DNA of 63,425 nt from JAAYTL01 sp031460505 (GCA_031460505.1 JAVKTT010000007.1:1-63425), one strand, 5' to 3'; shown: positions 31,777 through 40,562, counted from the stretch's first letter. Notes: generated by a model not told the origin, from the sequence alone. Numbers and translations: made by a program.

Positions 31777-33648
31777 ATGGACCAAGGAGAAACTCAACAA
31801 ATCCAATATAGGTATAGTAAGGTCATGAGGGAAGGCGATGTATTGTATAGTTATGATTCTAAATCTGAGGAGTATTTTTATATGTGTCGCTATGTAAGTA
31901 TAACGCAGGTAAGAACCAATATTATAACTGGGGACGTAGACGTTGAGATTGAATATGTACAAAATGGAGAAATTAGGACAATGGTTCTACCAAGGGAGAA
32001 CTTAGTAAAGTCAAAATTACTCAATGTACTTCCAGCCAAGGGCTTAGATGTTACTGACCTTAACATTAATAATGTATTAGAGTATTTATTATATACAGAA
32101 GAATTTGCAGAGCATGTATATGTTCACAATCAAGTAGGTTGGGCAGAAGTAGAGGGAGTAGAGGTATATTTACATCAAGATGTAATTGGATTGGACTATG
32201 AATCAGATTATGTAGGACAATTAAACATTGCACCTAAAGGGTCTTTAGAGCAGCATGTAGCCATAATAGAGGAACATGTTCTAGGGTTTTATCCATTAGA
32301 ACTAGCATACGTTCTAGGATTATCTTCACCTGTGGCTTCAAAATTAAGGAAGTTGCTAGGAATAGATGTGCTATTTTTTCATATCTATGGTAACTCTACT
32401 ACAGGCAAAACTACAGCCATGATGTTAGCTACATCATCTTTTGGACATCCAGATAAGAAGAACCAGGGCTTGATAAAGACTTGGTTGGCAACTAATAATG
32501 CAATAATTGGGCAGTTGCAAGATATTCACGGAGTACCAATGGTCATGGATGAGGCATCAACGAAGGTTAAATCAGATTATTCCAATCTAATATACCAAAT
32601 AGTTGACGGTATGGAAAAAGGTAGATTGAATAAAAATGGCGATGCTAGAGAGAAGCGTGAATGGTCAGGTACAATACTTTCAACAGGTGAGAACTCACTA
32701 TTAGCCAATAGTAATCAAAATAATGGTTTAAGAGTAAGAGTAATAGAACTTGGAGAAATAACTTGGACTAAATCAGCACAGCATTCAGAGGTACTGAAAG
32801 CTGAATTACTAAACCATTACGGTCACTCTGGAGTAAAGTTTGTTGAGTATCTTCTACAGCTTGACGATGAAGCAATAATAGAAGGATTCAAGCTTAGCAA
32901 GGAGGCAGTCAAAAGTAAAATAGAGGTTACGGATAACTTTACTGATAGGATTTCGGATAAGATGGCGGTTATATATTTAACAGCGAAGCTTGCCAAAGAA
33001 GCTTTAGATATAAATTTAAATGAAGACGAGATACTGCAAATCCTAGTTAATGCCGATTCAAGGCAAGTAGAAGATAGAGACTTATCTGGTAAGGCATATG
33101 AATATCTAAAATCAGAGATAACAAGGAACCTTAATAAGTTTATCTACAAGGATGAGGTTTCAACCTATGATATTAATAAAAGTGAGTATAAAGAGAAAGA
33201 GATACCATCTGGAGAGATAATAGGGAGGCTTGAGATGAAGAATAGAGTCATAACTCAAGCGTTAATCCCCAAAGAGCAGCTAAGTAAGTTATTGAAGAAA
33301 GGTAGTTTTACTGATGTAGACATTATACTTTCTAAATGGAGGGACGATGGGTTAATAGATACAGATGAAGGTAAATTTACAAAGAAGAGGGTGCTATTCA
33401 ATAAGGGCATACCTCAAAGAGTGATAGTGATAAATGTTGATAGTGATACAGATGATGAAGATTCCAAAAGGAGTATAATACCAAAGAATATTATAAAGAA
33501 CAGGTCGGAGACTAGGATTGATTCAAATAGTAAAAGTAATTGCAACAAAAGTGTTATTAAGTCAGGATATGTAGGAAATTTATTTAATGATAATTACGAT
33601 GAAGATGATAAATTAGGAGGAGATAATTATGCTGAAGTCAAAAATTAA
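31777..33648 (+). CDS. DUF927 ATPase, Cch-like putative replicative helicase
   Basis: A 623-residue protein. Walker A is GNSTTGKT (residues 205-212) and Walker B is VPMVMDEA (253-260), with the sensor-type sequence GTILSTGE at about 295. The order of motifs is that of DUF927, described as the N-terminal partner in phage-type primase/helicases and, in SCC elements, as Cch, an MCM-like helicase thought to allow replication of the excised element. The C-terminal 200 residues may be a winged-helix DNA-binding part. It overlaps the next gene by 20 bp and is three genes upstream of the recombinase, as cch is close to ccr. Confidence 0.85.
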   Translation: MDQGETQQIQYRYSKVMREGDVLYSYDSKSEEYFYMCRYVSITQVRTNIITGDVDVEIEYVQNGEIRTMVLPRENLVKSKLLNVLPAKGLDVTDLNINNVLEYLLYTEEFAEHVYVHNQVGWAEVEGVEVYLHQDVIGLDYESDYVGQLNIAPKGSLEQHVAIIEEHVLGFYPLELAYVLGLSSPVASKLRKLLGIDVLFFHIYGNSTTGKTTAMMLATSSFGHPDKKNQGLIKTWLATNNAIIGQLQDIHGVPMVMDEASTKVKSDYSNLIYQIVDGMEKGRLNKNGDAREKREWSGTILSTGENSLLANSNQNNGLRVRVIELGEITWTKSAQHSEVLKAELLNHYGHSGVKFVEYLLQLDDEAIIEGFKLSKEAVKSKIEVTDNFTDRISDKMAVIYLTAKLAKEALDINLNEDEILQILVNADSRQVEDRDLSGKAYEYLKSEITRNLNKFIYKDEVSTYDINKSEYKEKEIPSGEIIGRLEMKNRVITQALIPKEQLSKLLKKGSFTDVDIILSKWRDDGLIDTDEGKFTKKRVLFNKGIPQRVIVINVDSDTDDEDSKRSIIPKNIIKNRSETRIDSNSKSNCNKSVIKSGYVGNLFNDNYDEDDKLGGDNYAEVKN

Positions 33649-34246
33649 TAAAAAGGCATCTAACGAAAATGGAGAGATTAGGGACATCATTGTACCTGAT
33701 ACAAAAGTTACCGATGATAAATCACAAGATATGGAAGAGATTGACACATCTAAAGATTACGTAGAAGTTAAAGGCACAGACAACATTAATCAAGATACTG
33801 AAAAGTTAACTAGTATAAAGGAAGAAGCCCTTGAAGGGAAAGATATAAAGATATTTGATTTTTCTAAGTTGAGAGCTTCTAAAAGTAAGAGTGAAAGTAA
33901 ATCGTATTATGGTGAAGGAAAGATAACTATCATAAATTCTGAGAATAATGGGAAGAGAATAACTATAGCAAGGGAACCGATAGAGGAACTAGGTAACCCA
34001 AATAGTTTGCAAATTGGATTTTTAGAGGATTCACTTGTGATAGGGCCAAAGCTCCCTGAGAATGAAATATCATACAACTTAAGGAAGAGCGGTGCAAAAA
34101 GTGTTATATACTCAAGTGATTTAGTTAAAGAGATTACAGAAGAATATAATTTAGACTACAGTAATGGCAGAGTTTCAATTACTTTTGGTGATGTAGAGTA
34201 CACAAAAATAGGACAAGACATGGTCATGATAGTTAAAGTGAATTAA
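33629..34246 (+). CDS. Hypothetical protein between DUF927 and the recombinase
   Basis: A 205-residue protein that begins within the last codons of the DUF927 gene, with AGGAGGAG upstream; the overlap suggests translational coupling. The first 90 residues are charged and low-complexity (VEVKGTDNINQDTEK, LEGKDIKIFDFSKLRASKSKSE), probably disordered. The last 110 look folded, with ITIAREPIEELG, LQIGFLEDSLVIGPKL and VSITFGDVEY. Not recognised. It may assist the helicase in replication, judging by coupling only. Confidence 0.65.
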   Translation: MLKSKINKKASNENGEIRDIIVPDTKVTDDKSQDMEEIDTSKDYVEVKGTDNINQDTEKLTSIKEEALEGKDIKIFDFSKLRASKSKSESKSYYGEGKITIINSENNGKRITIAREPIEELGNPNSLQIGFLEDSLVIGPKLPENEISYNLRKSGAKSVIYSSDLVKEITEEYNLDYSNGRVSITFGDVEYTKIGQDMVMIVKVN

Positions 34247-34265
34247 TAATTAAGATATATTGGAT

Positions 34266-34292
34266 AGGGCTGAATTCAGCCCTGTTTTTTTA
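34266..34292 (+). terminator. Perfect palindromic terminator
   Basis: AGGGCTGAATTCAGCCCT (34266-34283) is followed by GTTTTTTT. Confidence 0.85.
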
Positions 34293-34344
34293 TGTAATAA
34301 ATTTGTTTATAAGTATATATTATCATTTAGATGAGGTGGAAGGA

Positions 34345-34443
34345 TTGGAACTACAGGATATTAAAGGATATGAAAGTATAATAGAAATATTATCTAATAT
34401 AATAAACGAACATATGAAGAGGGGAGATAATGAAGATGAGTAA
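34345..34443 (+). CDS. Possible 32-residue leader peptide of the recombinase gene
   Basis: TTG start after GAGGTGGAAGGA; the product starts MELQDIKGYESIIEILSNI and ends HMKRGDNEDE. It overlaps the recombinase start in another frame (34430-34443), which is the arrangement expected for translational coupling. The predicted amphipathic helix (IIEILSNIINEH) is reasonable. Low certainty because the frame is short. Confidence 0.4.
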   Translation: MELQDIKGYESIIEILSNIINEHMKRGDNEDE

Positions 34444-36052
34444 GATAAGAGTAGCTTTATATGCAAGAGTATCTACTGCCGAACAGGCAGAAGATGGATA
34501 TTCAATTCAGGCACAAGAGGAGCAGGTAAAAAAATATTGTGAAATGTACGGTAAAGAGTTGATAAAGGTATATGCAGATAAAGGTATAAGTGGTAAATCC
34601 ACTAAAGATAGACTTGCTCTAATGGAGCTTCTAGAAGATTGTAAAAGGGGAGTATTTGATGAACTGGTAGTATGGAAGACAAGCAGATTGGCACGGAATG
34701 TACTTGACCTGTCTCAAATAGTAGATACGTTAGAAAGAAATAATATAGTATTTAAGAGTCTCTCAGAACCGTATGACACTGGAACTCCTCAAGGTAAATT
34801 AATGATGAATATGCTTGCAAGTTTCGCAGAATTCGAAAGGACAACAATAATAGAAAATCTAAGAATGGGTATGAATCAAAGAGCTAGATTAGGATATAAA
34901 AATGGAGGAAAACTTCTTGGCTATAAATCAGAGGGAAAAGGAAAAGATAGTAAACTAGTAATTGTTGAAAAGCAAGCGGAAATAGTTAGGATGATATTTA
35001 ATATGTACTCAGAAGGAAAGGGATATAAGGCTATAACCAACTATATAAATAAATTAGGATATAAGACCGTTAGAGGAAATAGCTTTGCTGTAAATGGGGT
35101 TAGAGATATACTTAATAATCCAACATATATTGGTATGATAAGATTTAACAAATATGTCGATTATAGTACAAAGAAGAGAAAAGGGTTAAATGAAGATTAC
35201 ATCTTGGTTGAGGGACAACATGAAGCAATAGTCGATAAAGAGACTTGGGACAAGGTCAGATTGTTGCAGGAAAAAAGAAGCGGAAAATATTCTACCAAAG
35301 GCAAAGGAAAGTTTCCACTATCAGGGCTGCTTAGATGCCCAGTTTGTGGAGCTGGGATGGTTGCAACAAATTCCGTGAACACTCTCAAAGATGGTACGAG
35401 AAAGACCATTAGGTATTATAGCTGTGGAAACTTTAAGAATAAGGGGTCTGCAGTTTGTACCTCTAATTCAGTTAGGGCAGACTATGCAGAGGAATATGTA
35501 TTTAATCGAATTAAAGAAGTATTAATTAATGAACAGGTATTAAGGGATATTATTAATAAGCTTAATGAGGATAGCAATCAAAGGGTAAGACCCCTCATGG
35601 AAAAAATAGAAAACATAAAAAAGATGATAAAGGAGACAAAGGATAAAAAAAATAAGGTATTTGAGCTATATGAAGAGAGTATAATAGACAAAGAAACCCT
35701 AAGCCAAAGGATTGAGACTTTAGATAAGCAAGTAGAAGAGCAAATGGATGAACTAGAGAAAACAGATGTGGAACTAGAATATCTTAATAGAGATGAAGTA
35801 CCATATGAAGTAGTAAAGGAAGCTATGACCAACTTTTCTGAACTTATGGATAAAGCAGAACCACAACAGAGAAAGTTATTTTTAAAACTAGTAGTAGATA
35901 AAATAACAGTAGAAAATAAAAAAATTAAAAAAATACACATACACTTCAATGAAACTATAAATAGTTTAATTGATATGTACTTAACTGACAGAGAGGAACC
36001 TTCGGATGACGAAGGTTCCTCTTCTTCCTTTATTTTTAAGATAGCAATATAA
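34430..36052 (+). CDS. Large serine recombinase, Ccr-like
   Basis: A 540-residue site-specific recombinase. The N-terminal resolvase domain (6-150) has the nucleophile Ser15 (YARVSTAEQ) and the conserved arginines DRLALMEL and WKTSRLAR. It is followed by the recombinase domain (about 165-270), a zinc ribbon (LLRCPVCGAGM...YYSCGN, about 302-345) and a long coiled coil (about 385-450). The length matches CcrB/CcrC and TnpX-type enzymes. It lies about 11 kb from rlmH with DUF927, DUF960, DUF1643 and RadC nearby. A terminator hairpin is encoded within its last codons. Sequence alone does not prove it is a Ccr rather than a TnpX or phage integrase. Confidence 0.9.
   Translation: MKMSKIRVALYARVSTAEQAEDGYSIQAQEEQVKKYCEMYGKELIKVYADKGISGKSTKDRLALMELLEDCKRGVFDELVVWKTSRLARNVLDLSQIVDTLERNNIVFKSLSEPYDTGTPQGKLMMNMLASFAEFERTTIIENLRMGMNQRARLGYKNGGKLLGYKSEGKGKDSKLVIVEKQAEIVRMIFNMYSEGKGYKAITNYINKLGYKTVRGNSFAVNGVRDILNNPTYIGMIRFNKYVDYSTKKRKGLNEDYILVEGQHEAIVDKETWDKVRLLQEKRSGKYSTKGKGKFPLSGLLRCPVCGAGMVATNSVNTLKDGTRKTIRYYSCGNFKNKGSAVCTSNSVRADYAEEYVFNRIKEVLINEQVLRDIINKLNEDSNQRVRPLMEKIENIKKMIKETKDKKNKVFELYEESIIDKETLSQRIETLDKQVEEQMDELEKTDVELEYLNRDEVPYEVVKEAMTNFSELMDKAEPQQRKLFLKLVVDKITVENKKIKKIHIHFNETINSLIDMYLTDREEPSDDEGSSSSFIFKIAI
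35994..36026 (+). terminator. Terminator inside the 3' end of the recombinase gene
   Basis: GAGGAACCTTCG (35994-36005) pairs with CGAAGGTTCCTC (36011-36022), then TTCTTCC. It lies before the stop codon at 36052, so the last ten codons are beyond the hairpin. Confidence 0.6.
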
Positions 36053-36124
36053 TATAAACTGAATGAAATATATACAATAAATGGTATAATAACTATAATA
36101 TAAAAAATAAAAGGGGTGGGCTAA

Positions 36125-36544
36125 TTGATTCAAACATTAAGTAACGTAATTAATAAGATGCCTAATATTATCAGATTGGCAAAAGAAAATAGCAAAAACA
36201 ATGCAATTGATTTTGATTCAAACGATAGTGATAGCTTAATAAAGGCGTATAAATCGTCCTTTAATTCAAAGAGTAACTCCGAACTACTAAATCGTTTTAG
36301 CAATCTATCGGATGATGAAATAATGGTAGTACAAGCTATAATGTATATTGGAAGAGATGAGCTAGAAGATGGTATAGAAAATAAGGATTTATCGGTACTA
36401 ATGGACTCATATTTTGAAGAGTTAGGGTTTGAATTAGGGAAATCTATTAATAGAGATGTTGAGATTAGGCAAATGACAGGAAAAGGAGTATTAGGTGAAT
36501 ATCTAGAAAGAGGAACAAGGCTTGTCAATATGTTACTTAACTAA
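36125..36544 (+). CDS. Hypothetical protein, weakly DUF3775-like
   Basis: A 139-residue protein with a TTG start after AAAAGGGGTGGG. LSDDEIMVVQAIMYIGRDEL (about 71-90) resembles the conserved region of DUF3775, in which a 'L(T/S)-x-E...L-x-x-x-x-W-x-G-R' pattern recurs; the match is weak. The N-terminus (MIQTLSNVINKMPNIIRLAKEN) is helical. It is the first gene after the recombinase and lies inside the proposed element. Function unknown. Confidence 0.6.
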   Translation: MIQTLSNVINKMPNIIRLAKENSKNNAIDFDSNDSDSLIKAYKSSFNSKSNSELLNRFSNLSDDEIMVVQAIMYIGRDELEDGIENKDLSVLMDSYFEELGFELGKSINRDVEIRQMTGKGVLGEYLERGTRLVNMLLN

Positions 36545-36582
36545 TATTACTGGAACATTAACTAACTAGGGGGGGCAAAATT

Positions 36583-37797
36583 GTGAAAAAATACTTAAAG
36601 GGATTAATTACAGGGGTAGTAATTACTTTGATTCTAACAGGTACATTCGGCTATGCATCACAGATGAAGCAGACAATTGAAGTATTGTTTAACTCAGTTA
36701 ATTTAGAGGTTAATGGCAAGACTGTTAATGGTGACAACATTTTGTATAATGGTACAACTTATGTGCCATTAAGAAGAATGGCAGAAATGTTAGGGAAGGA
36801 AGTTGGTTGGAATCAAACCACCTATACAGCAAGTATCAATGATAAAGTTCTTAAAGGAGACCATGATACAAGTAATGCAAAATTTATAGGGAGGTTAAAC
36901 AATCAGCCTGGAGATAAATGGTATAAGGCGGAAACAAAATATGTTGATATATACTTCTATAATAATGCAGTGAAAATGGAATGGGTAGTAGAAGAGCTTG
37001 ATGATATGGTAGAGTATTTACTAGCTTTTAGAGGAGAAGTGTGGAAAGGCAATAAGGCAAGAGTATACATGACCGATGTGGCAGATGAGTTGAAAGGAAT
37101 GACTGGTTACCGTGGTAGTGTTATGTTACTTGATAATAAAACAATTATCATCTCGGCTGATACAGTAGACTCTGTACTTAGAAAGGGAAATTTTGATGAT
37201 TTGGGAACAGAAATTATATGGACAGAGGACCCTAGATTTGTACTAGTACACGAGTTAAGTCACTTTATTAATCACCCTGATATGGTTGATAACAGTAATA
37301 AATGGATTGAAGAGGGGTTAGCGTATTATTTAGCCTTCAACTATAATTACAAACAAATTGATTCAAACAGGTATCCAGATGAAGCTAAGATGAGGAAATT
37401 TACACAGTTTCTATTTGCGGGAATGGATAATGGTTATGATAGTAAAACAGGAGTAGATTACATTATTCATGACAAAAACAGTTATTTAATGAGAAATCTT
37501 GAAACACAGAAGAGTGTATTTACATTTCAAGGTATGATGGACGTACATTATGGAAGGACGGGTATTGAAAATGTTAGGGTAGATGTATTTGAAGCAAGTG
37601 TAATCGAATTTCTAATAGATACTTTTGGAAAAGACAAACTTGTTGAATTCTACAAATTTATGCATGAGACAGAAAGAATCAGATATATATTTAATGATGA
37701 AATAGCAAATCACTTTGGTCATACAATACCAGAACTTGAGGAACAATGGCGTAAATATGTTGGAATAGATGATGATTATAGGGAAATAATGAATTGA
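36583..37797 (+). CDS. Secreted gluzincin-type metallopeptidase with copper-amine-oxidase-N stalk
   Basis: A 404-residue protein starting at GTG (36583). The signal peptide is about residues 1-26. Residues 33-90 form one copper-amine-oxidase-N repeat (VNGKTVNGDNILYNGTTYVPLRRMAEMLGK, read in parts). The catalytic part has HELSH (His223, Glu224, His227) and a downstream glutamate in WIEEGLAYYL (about 244-245), spaced as in M1/MA-like gluzincins. It probably hydrolyses peptides at the cell surface. A similar repeat occurs in the chromosomal protein at 21193. It is the last gene before the att-like site, so likely cargo. Confidence 0.8.
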   Translation: MKKYLKGLITGVVITLILTGTFGYASQMKQTIEVLFNSVNLEVNGKTVNGDNILYNGTTYVPLRRMAEMLGKEVGWNQTTYTASINDKVLKGDHDTSNAKFIGRLNNQPGDKWYKAETKYVDIYFYNNAVKMEWVVEELDDMVEYLLAFRGEVWKGNKARVYMTDVADELKGMTGYRGSVMLLDNKTIIISADTVDSVLRKGNFDDLGTEIIWTEDPRFVLVHELSHFINHPDMVDNSNKWIEEGLAYYLAFNYNYKQIDSNRYPDEAKMRKFTQFLFAGMDNGYDSKTGVDYIIHDKNSYLMRNLETQKSVFTFQGMMDVHYGRTGIENVRVDVFEASVIEFLIDTFGKDKLVEFYKFMHETERIRYIFNDEIANHFGHTIPELEEQWRKYVGIDDDYREIMN

Positions 37798-37801
37798 TAT
37801 A

Positions 37802-37840
37802 AAAACCTCTAAGTATGATACATAATACTTAGAGGTTTTC
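37802..37840 (+). terminator. 15-bp perfect terminator after the metallopeptidase
   Basis: AAAACCTCTAAGTAT (37802-37816) pairs with ATACTTAGAGGTTTT (37825-37839). Confidence 0.8.
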
Positions 37841-37944
37841 TAGGTAAAATTAATGGTATAATATTAAATAATAGTTATAAAACCTAATTGGATTTGAATA
37901 GGTTCATGACTAACTCGTAAAAACCGTAGTTAAAGCGATACGGT

Positions 37945-37962
37945 GAGCCTTATCATAAGTAG
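37945..37962 (+). other. Putative attR of the SCC-like element
   Basis: GAGCCTTATCATAAGTAG. It shares 12 of 18 bases with the rlmH 3' end (23547-23564), and five of the six differences are transitions. It shares a run CTTATCATAAGTA with a staphylococcal SCC right-end core (GAAGCTTATCATAAGTAA, from memory; 15 of 18). ACCGTA...TACGGT (37923-37943) lies just inside it. The match to rlmH alone could be chance; confidence comes mainly from position. Confidence 0.45.
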
Positions 37963-38047
37963 AGAAAAACAAAGTCTAATGCTATAATATTCTTAAAGTA
38001 AGCTTTCATCATAAACTAGTTGAAGTATCATATTTGGGGGATGAAGT

Positions 38048-39457
38048 ATGAATAAGGAAGATTTAAGATTATTACAGCAAAAAGTAACTCTTCTAAGGAG
38101 TGAAGGAAAGTATAAAGAAACCATTGAGGCTTGCTATCATCTTCTTAAGTGTGGAATAGAAGCTAATGACTATAAATCTATTTTAACTGCACATATTAAT
38201 AATGCAGCATCATATTATTGTATTGGTGATTTGGAAGAGGCATTTAAAAGTATTGATTTATATGATAGAATCTGTAGTAAATATGGTGATGATGCGGATA
38301 AATTAAACTTATACAATACCTTATTTATACTTTATGAATATAACAATGATTATTACAAGGCAAAGAAAACACTAGAGAAAAGCATTGATTTAGGGAAAAA
38401 GTTGGAGAAATATAATATTGTAAGCAATGCATATAGCAATTATAGCCATATATTGATTAATGAACTAAACTATTATGAAGCACTAGAAATGGGTAAGATA
38501 GGGCTGGAAATGGCCAAGCTACATAAACCAGCAAGCGAGATTTTAGAAACTAGAGTTCAATTAAATATTATATTAGCTCATATTGGTCTTAAAAATTTTG
38601 AACTTTCTAGACAATTATTAGATCAAATATTAAATGATCCCATCTTAGATTCGTTCATAAGGGAGAAGGTTCAGTGCTATATATTACAAGGTGAATGGTA
38701 TTCGAATCAAAATCTATATAGGGAAGCATTTCAATCGTTAACTTATGCAAAGGAGCTAGTAGAAAGTTATGATGATTTATATTTATTAAAGGGGATACAA
38801 GAGAAAAGATGTAAGATGTGCGAGTTAATGAATGATATTCCAAAAGGATATATAGTTCAAAAAGAGTATATTGAACTTCTAAACCTAATCAATGAAAAGA
38901 AACTAGCTATTACAGCTCTAAAGCTAGATATCAAACATAATATTGCTGCTATGGAAAGGAAAGCAAATACCGATTACTTAACAGGATTATATAACCGTAG
39001 CTACTTAGAAGCAACTACAACTGATTGGTTAAAGGAAGCATCTGTAGAGAAGGAAAGTATAGCCTGTATTGTATTTGATATAGATAATTTTAAAGGAATA
39101 AATGATGAGTATGGACATCTTTTAGGTGATGAGGTAATAAAGCAAATAAGCAAATCTTGTTCTAGCACAATACGTGACGATGATTTGATAGGTCGCTTTG
39201 GAGGAGATGAATTTATTATTGTCTTAAAAGGATCATCCTTAGAAGATGGGAAAGTAGTAGCTGAAAGATTAAAAGAAAAATTACTAAACTTAAATATTAG
39301 AAAGAGCGATAAAACTATCCCAATAAAGGTTAGTATGGGTGTTGCAGATAATTTAAATGGTGATATATTGTCTTTTAATGATTTGTTTCACCTTGCAGAT
39401 ATGAGACTTTACAAGGCAAAACAAAATGGAAAAGATCAGATATGTGCTTTTGGGTAA
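38048..39457 (+). CDS. TPR-GGDEF diguanylate cyclase
   Basis: A 469-residue protein. Residues 1-280 are TPR-like helices (e.g. KYKETIEACYHLL, NAASYYCIGDLEEAFKSI, YYEALEMGKIGLEMAK). The GGDEF domain is at about 300-469, with GGDEF at 385-389 and the product-inhibition I-site RDDD at 376-379. It should make c-di-GMP from two GTP, with TPR-mediated control. It has no membrane segment. GGGGG precedes the start. It is the first chromosomal gene after the proposed element. No recognisable c-di-GMP riboswitch is upstream. Confidence 0.9.
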   Translation: MNKEDLRLLQQKVTLLRSEGKYKETIEACYHLLKCGIEANDYKSILTAHINNAASYYCIGDLEEAFKSIDLYDRICSKYGDDADKLNLYNTLFILYEYNNDYYKAKKTLEKSIDLGKKLEKYNIVSNAYSNYSHILINELNYYEALEMGKIGLEMAKLHKPASEILETRVQLNIILAHIGLKNFELSRQLLDQILNDPILDSFIREKVQCYILQGEWYSNQNLYREAFQSLTYAKELVESYDDLYLLKGIQEKRCKMCELMNDIPKGYIVQKEYIELLNLINEKKLAITALKLDIKHNIAAMERKANTDYLTGLYNRSYLEATTTDWLKEASVEKESIACIVFDIDNFKGINDEYGHLLGDEVIKQISKSCSSTIRDDDLIGRFGGDEFIIVLKGSSLEDGKVVAERLKEKLLNLNIRKSDKTIPIKVSMGVADNLNGDILSFNDLFHLADMRLYKAKQNGKDQICAFG

Positions 39458-39490
39458 TACATTATTAGTCAGTATGTTATTTAGATATAA

Positions 39491-39520
39491 GAAGGGGAGA
39501 TAAGTATATCTTCCCTTTTC
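39491..39520 (+). terminator. Terminator-like hairpin after the GGDEF gene
   Basis: GAAGGGGAGATA pairs with TATCTTCCCTTTTC around a 4-base loop. Confidence 0.6.
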
Positions 39521-39701
39521 TGGCATATGGATACGGGAGCCAAAAAGAGTAAATTCATAAAAAAACATGATACTTTTAAGAAATTAATAGCATATTTATA
39601 CTAATATACTATAGGTAATAGAATTATTATGATATAGACATTCACAATCGAGTGAAAAATTTATTCTTAATAATGTTCATCTAATAAGGGGGTATAAAAA
39701 T

Positions 39702-40508
39702 ATGAAAAAAGCAGTTGAGGTTGATTTTACTGTGTTTGGAGATGATATGCAGTTTGTAGAAATCCAACTTGATCCCATGGAAAGTATTATAGCTGAAGCA
39801 GGATCTATGATGTATATGGATGATAGCATAAAGATGGACGCGATCTTCGGAGATGGTTCTGGCAAGGACGAAGGTAAAGGTTTAATGGGAAAGATGCTTA
39901 GTGCCGGTAAAAGAGTAGTAACAGGAGAAAGTCTTTTCATGACAGAGTTTATTAATATGGGAAGTGAGAGGAAAGCTGCAGCTTTTGCGGGACCTTATCC
40001 AGGAAAAATAATACCTATGGATATTGGAGACTTTGGTGGAGAATTAATATGCCAAAGGGATTCCTTCTTATGTGCTGCAAAAGGAATAAGTTTAGAAATA
40101 GCCTTTCAAAAGAAAATTGGAGTAGGTCTTTTTGGTGGTGAAGGTTTCATTATGCAAAGATTAATAGGTAACGGTCTTGCCTTTATACATGCAGGTGGAA
40201 CAGTAATTAAGAAAGATTTGCAGCCTGGAGAAGTACTAAAATTAGACACTGGATGTTTGGTAGCTATGACTAGTACTGTAAATTATGATATTCAAATGCA
40301 GGGAAATGTTAAATCAGCACTATTTGGAGGAGAAGGATTATTCTTAGCAACACTCAAGGGACCAGGGACTGTATGGCTACAATCATTACCATTTAGCAGA
40401 CTTGCAAACAGAATCTTTTCAGCAAGTGGCAAAGGTAGATCAGACAGTAAGGATGAAGGTAGCTTGTTAGGCGGTATTGGTATAGGAAACATCTTTGGTA
40501 AGGACTAA
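39702..40508 (+). CDS. AIM24/TIGR00266 family protein
   Basis: A 268-residue protein of the AIM24 family. FVEIQLDPMESIIAEAGSMMYMDD at the start, GGEGFIMQRLIGNGLAFIHAGG in the middle and DTGCLVAMTSTVNYDI are the hallmarks. The fold is a beta-rich trimer. The bacterial function is unknown; the eukaryotic namesake is mitochondrial. It forms a run with the next two genes, all plus strand, at short distances. Strong GGGGG site. Confidence 0.88.
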   Translation: MKKAVEVDFTVFGDDMQFVEIQLDPMESIIAEAGSMMYMDDSIKMDAIFGDGSGKDEGKGLMGKMLSAGKRVVTGESLFMTEFINMGSERKAAAFAGPYPGKIIPMDIGDFGGELICQRDSFLCAAKGISLEIAFQKKIGVGLFGGEGFIMQRLIGNGLAFIHAGGTVIKKDLQPGEVLKLDTGCLVAMTSTVNYDIQMQGNVKSALFGGEGLFLATLKGPGTVWLQSLPFSRLANRIFSASGKGRSDSKDEGSLLGGIGIGNIFGKD

Positions 40509-40521
40509 ACTTCATTAAACA

Positions 40522-40562
40522 TGCTCCCCTCTAGGTATTATATTTATCTACCTTTAGGGGAG
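40522..40562 (+). terminator. Hairpin between the AIM24 and GyrI-like genes
   Basis: CTCCCCTCTAGGTA pairs with TACCTTTAGGGGAG around an A/T-rich loop (about 40524-40562). No long T run follows. Confidence 0.5.

Larger units (their letters stand above)
23547..37962. mobile_element. Putative SCC-like element inserted at the rlmH 3' end
   Basis: The proposed span runs from the last 18 bases of rlmH to an att-like 18-mer at 37945-37962. Inside are several families found together in staphylococcal cassette chromosomes: a large serine recombinase (Ccr-like), an upstream DUF927 ATPase (Cch-like), DUF960, DUF1643 and RadC. Cargo includes a restriction-modification pair next to rlmH and a secreted metallopeptidase at the far end. 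No mec or resistance genes are present. The gene content is seen directly; the unit and its ends are inference. The right boundary is the weakest point. Confidence 0.7.

Noticed and set aside
33940..33957. Internal att-like sequence (TATCATAAATT)
   Set aside because: It lies inside a coding gene, lacks the GAGCC part and the last bases differ; about as good as expected by chance.
37860..38047. c-di-GMP riboswitch ahead of the GGDEF gene
   Set aside because: There is a small ACCGTA/TACGGT pairing but none of the conserved motifs of either known c-di-GMP riboswitch class.
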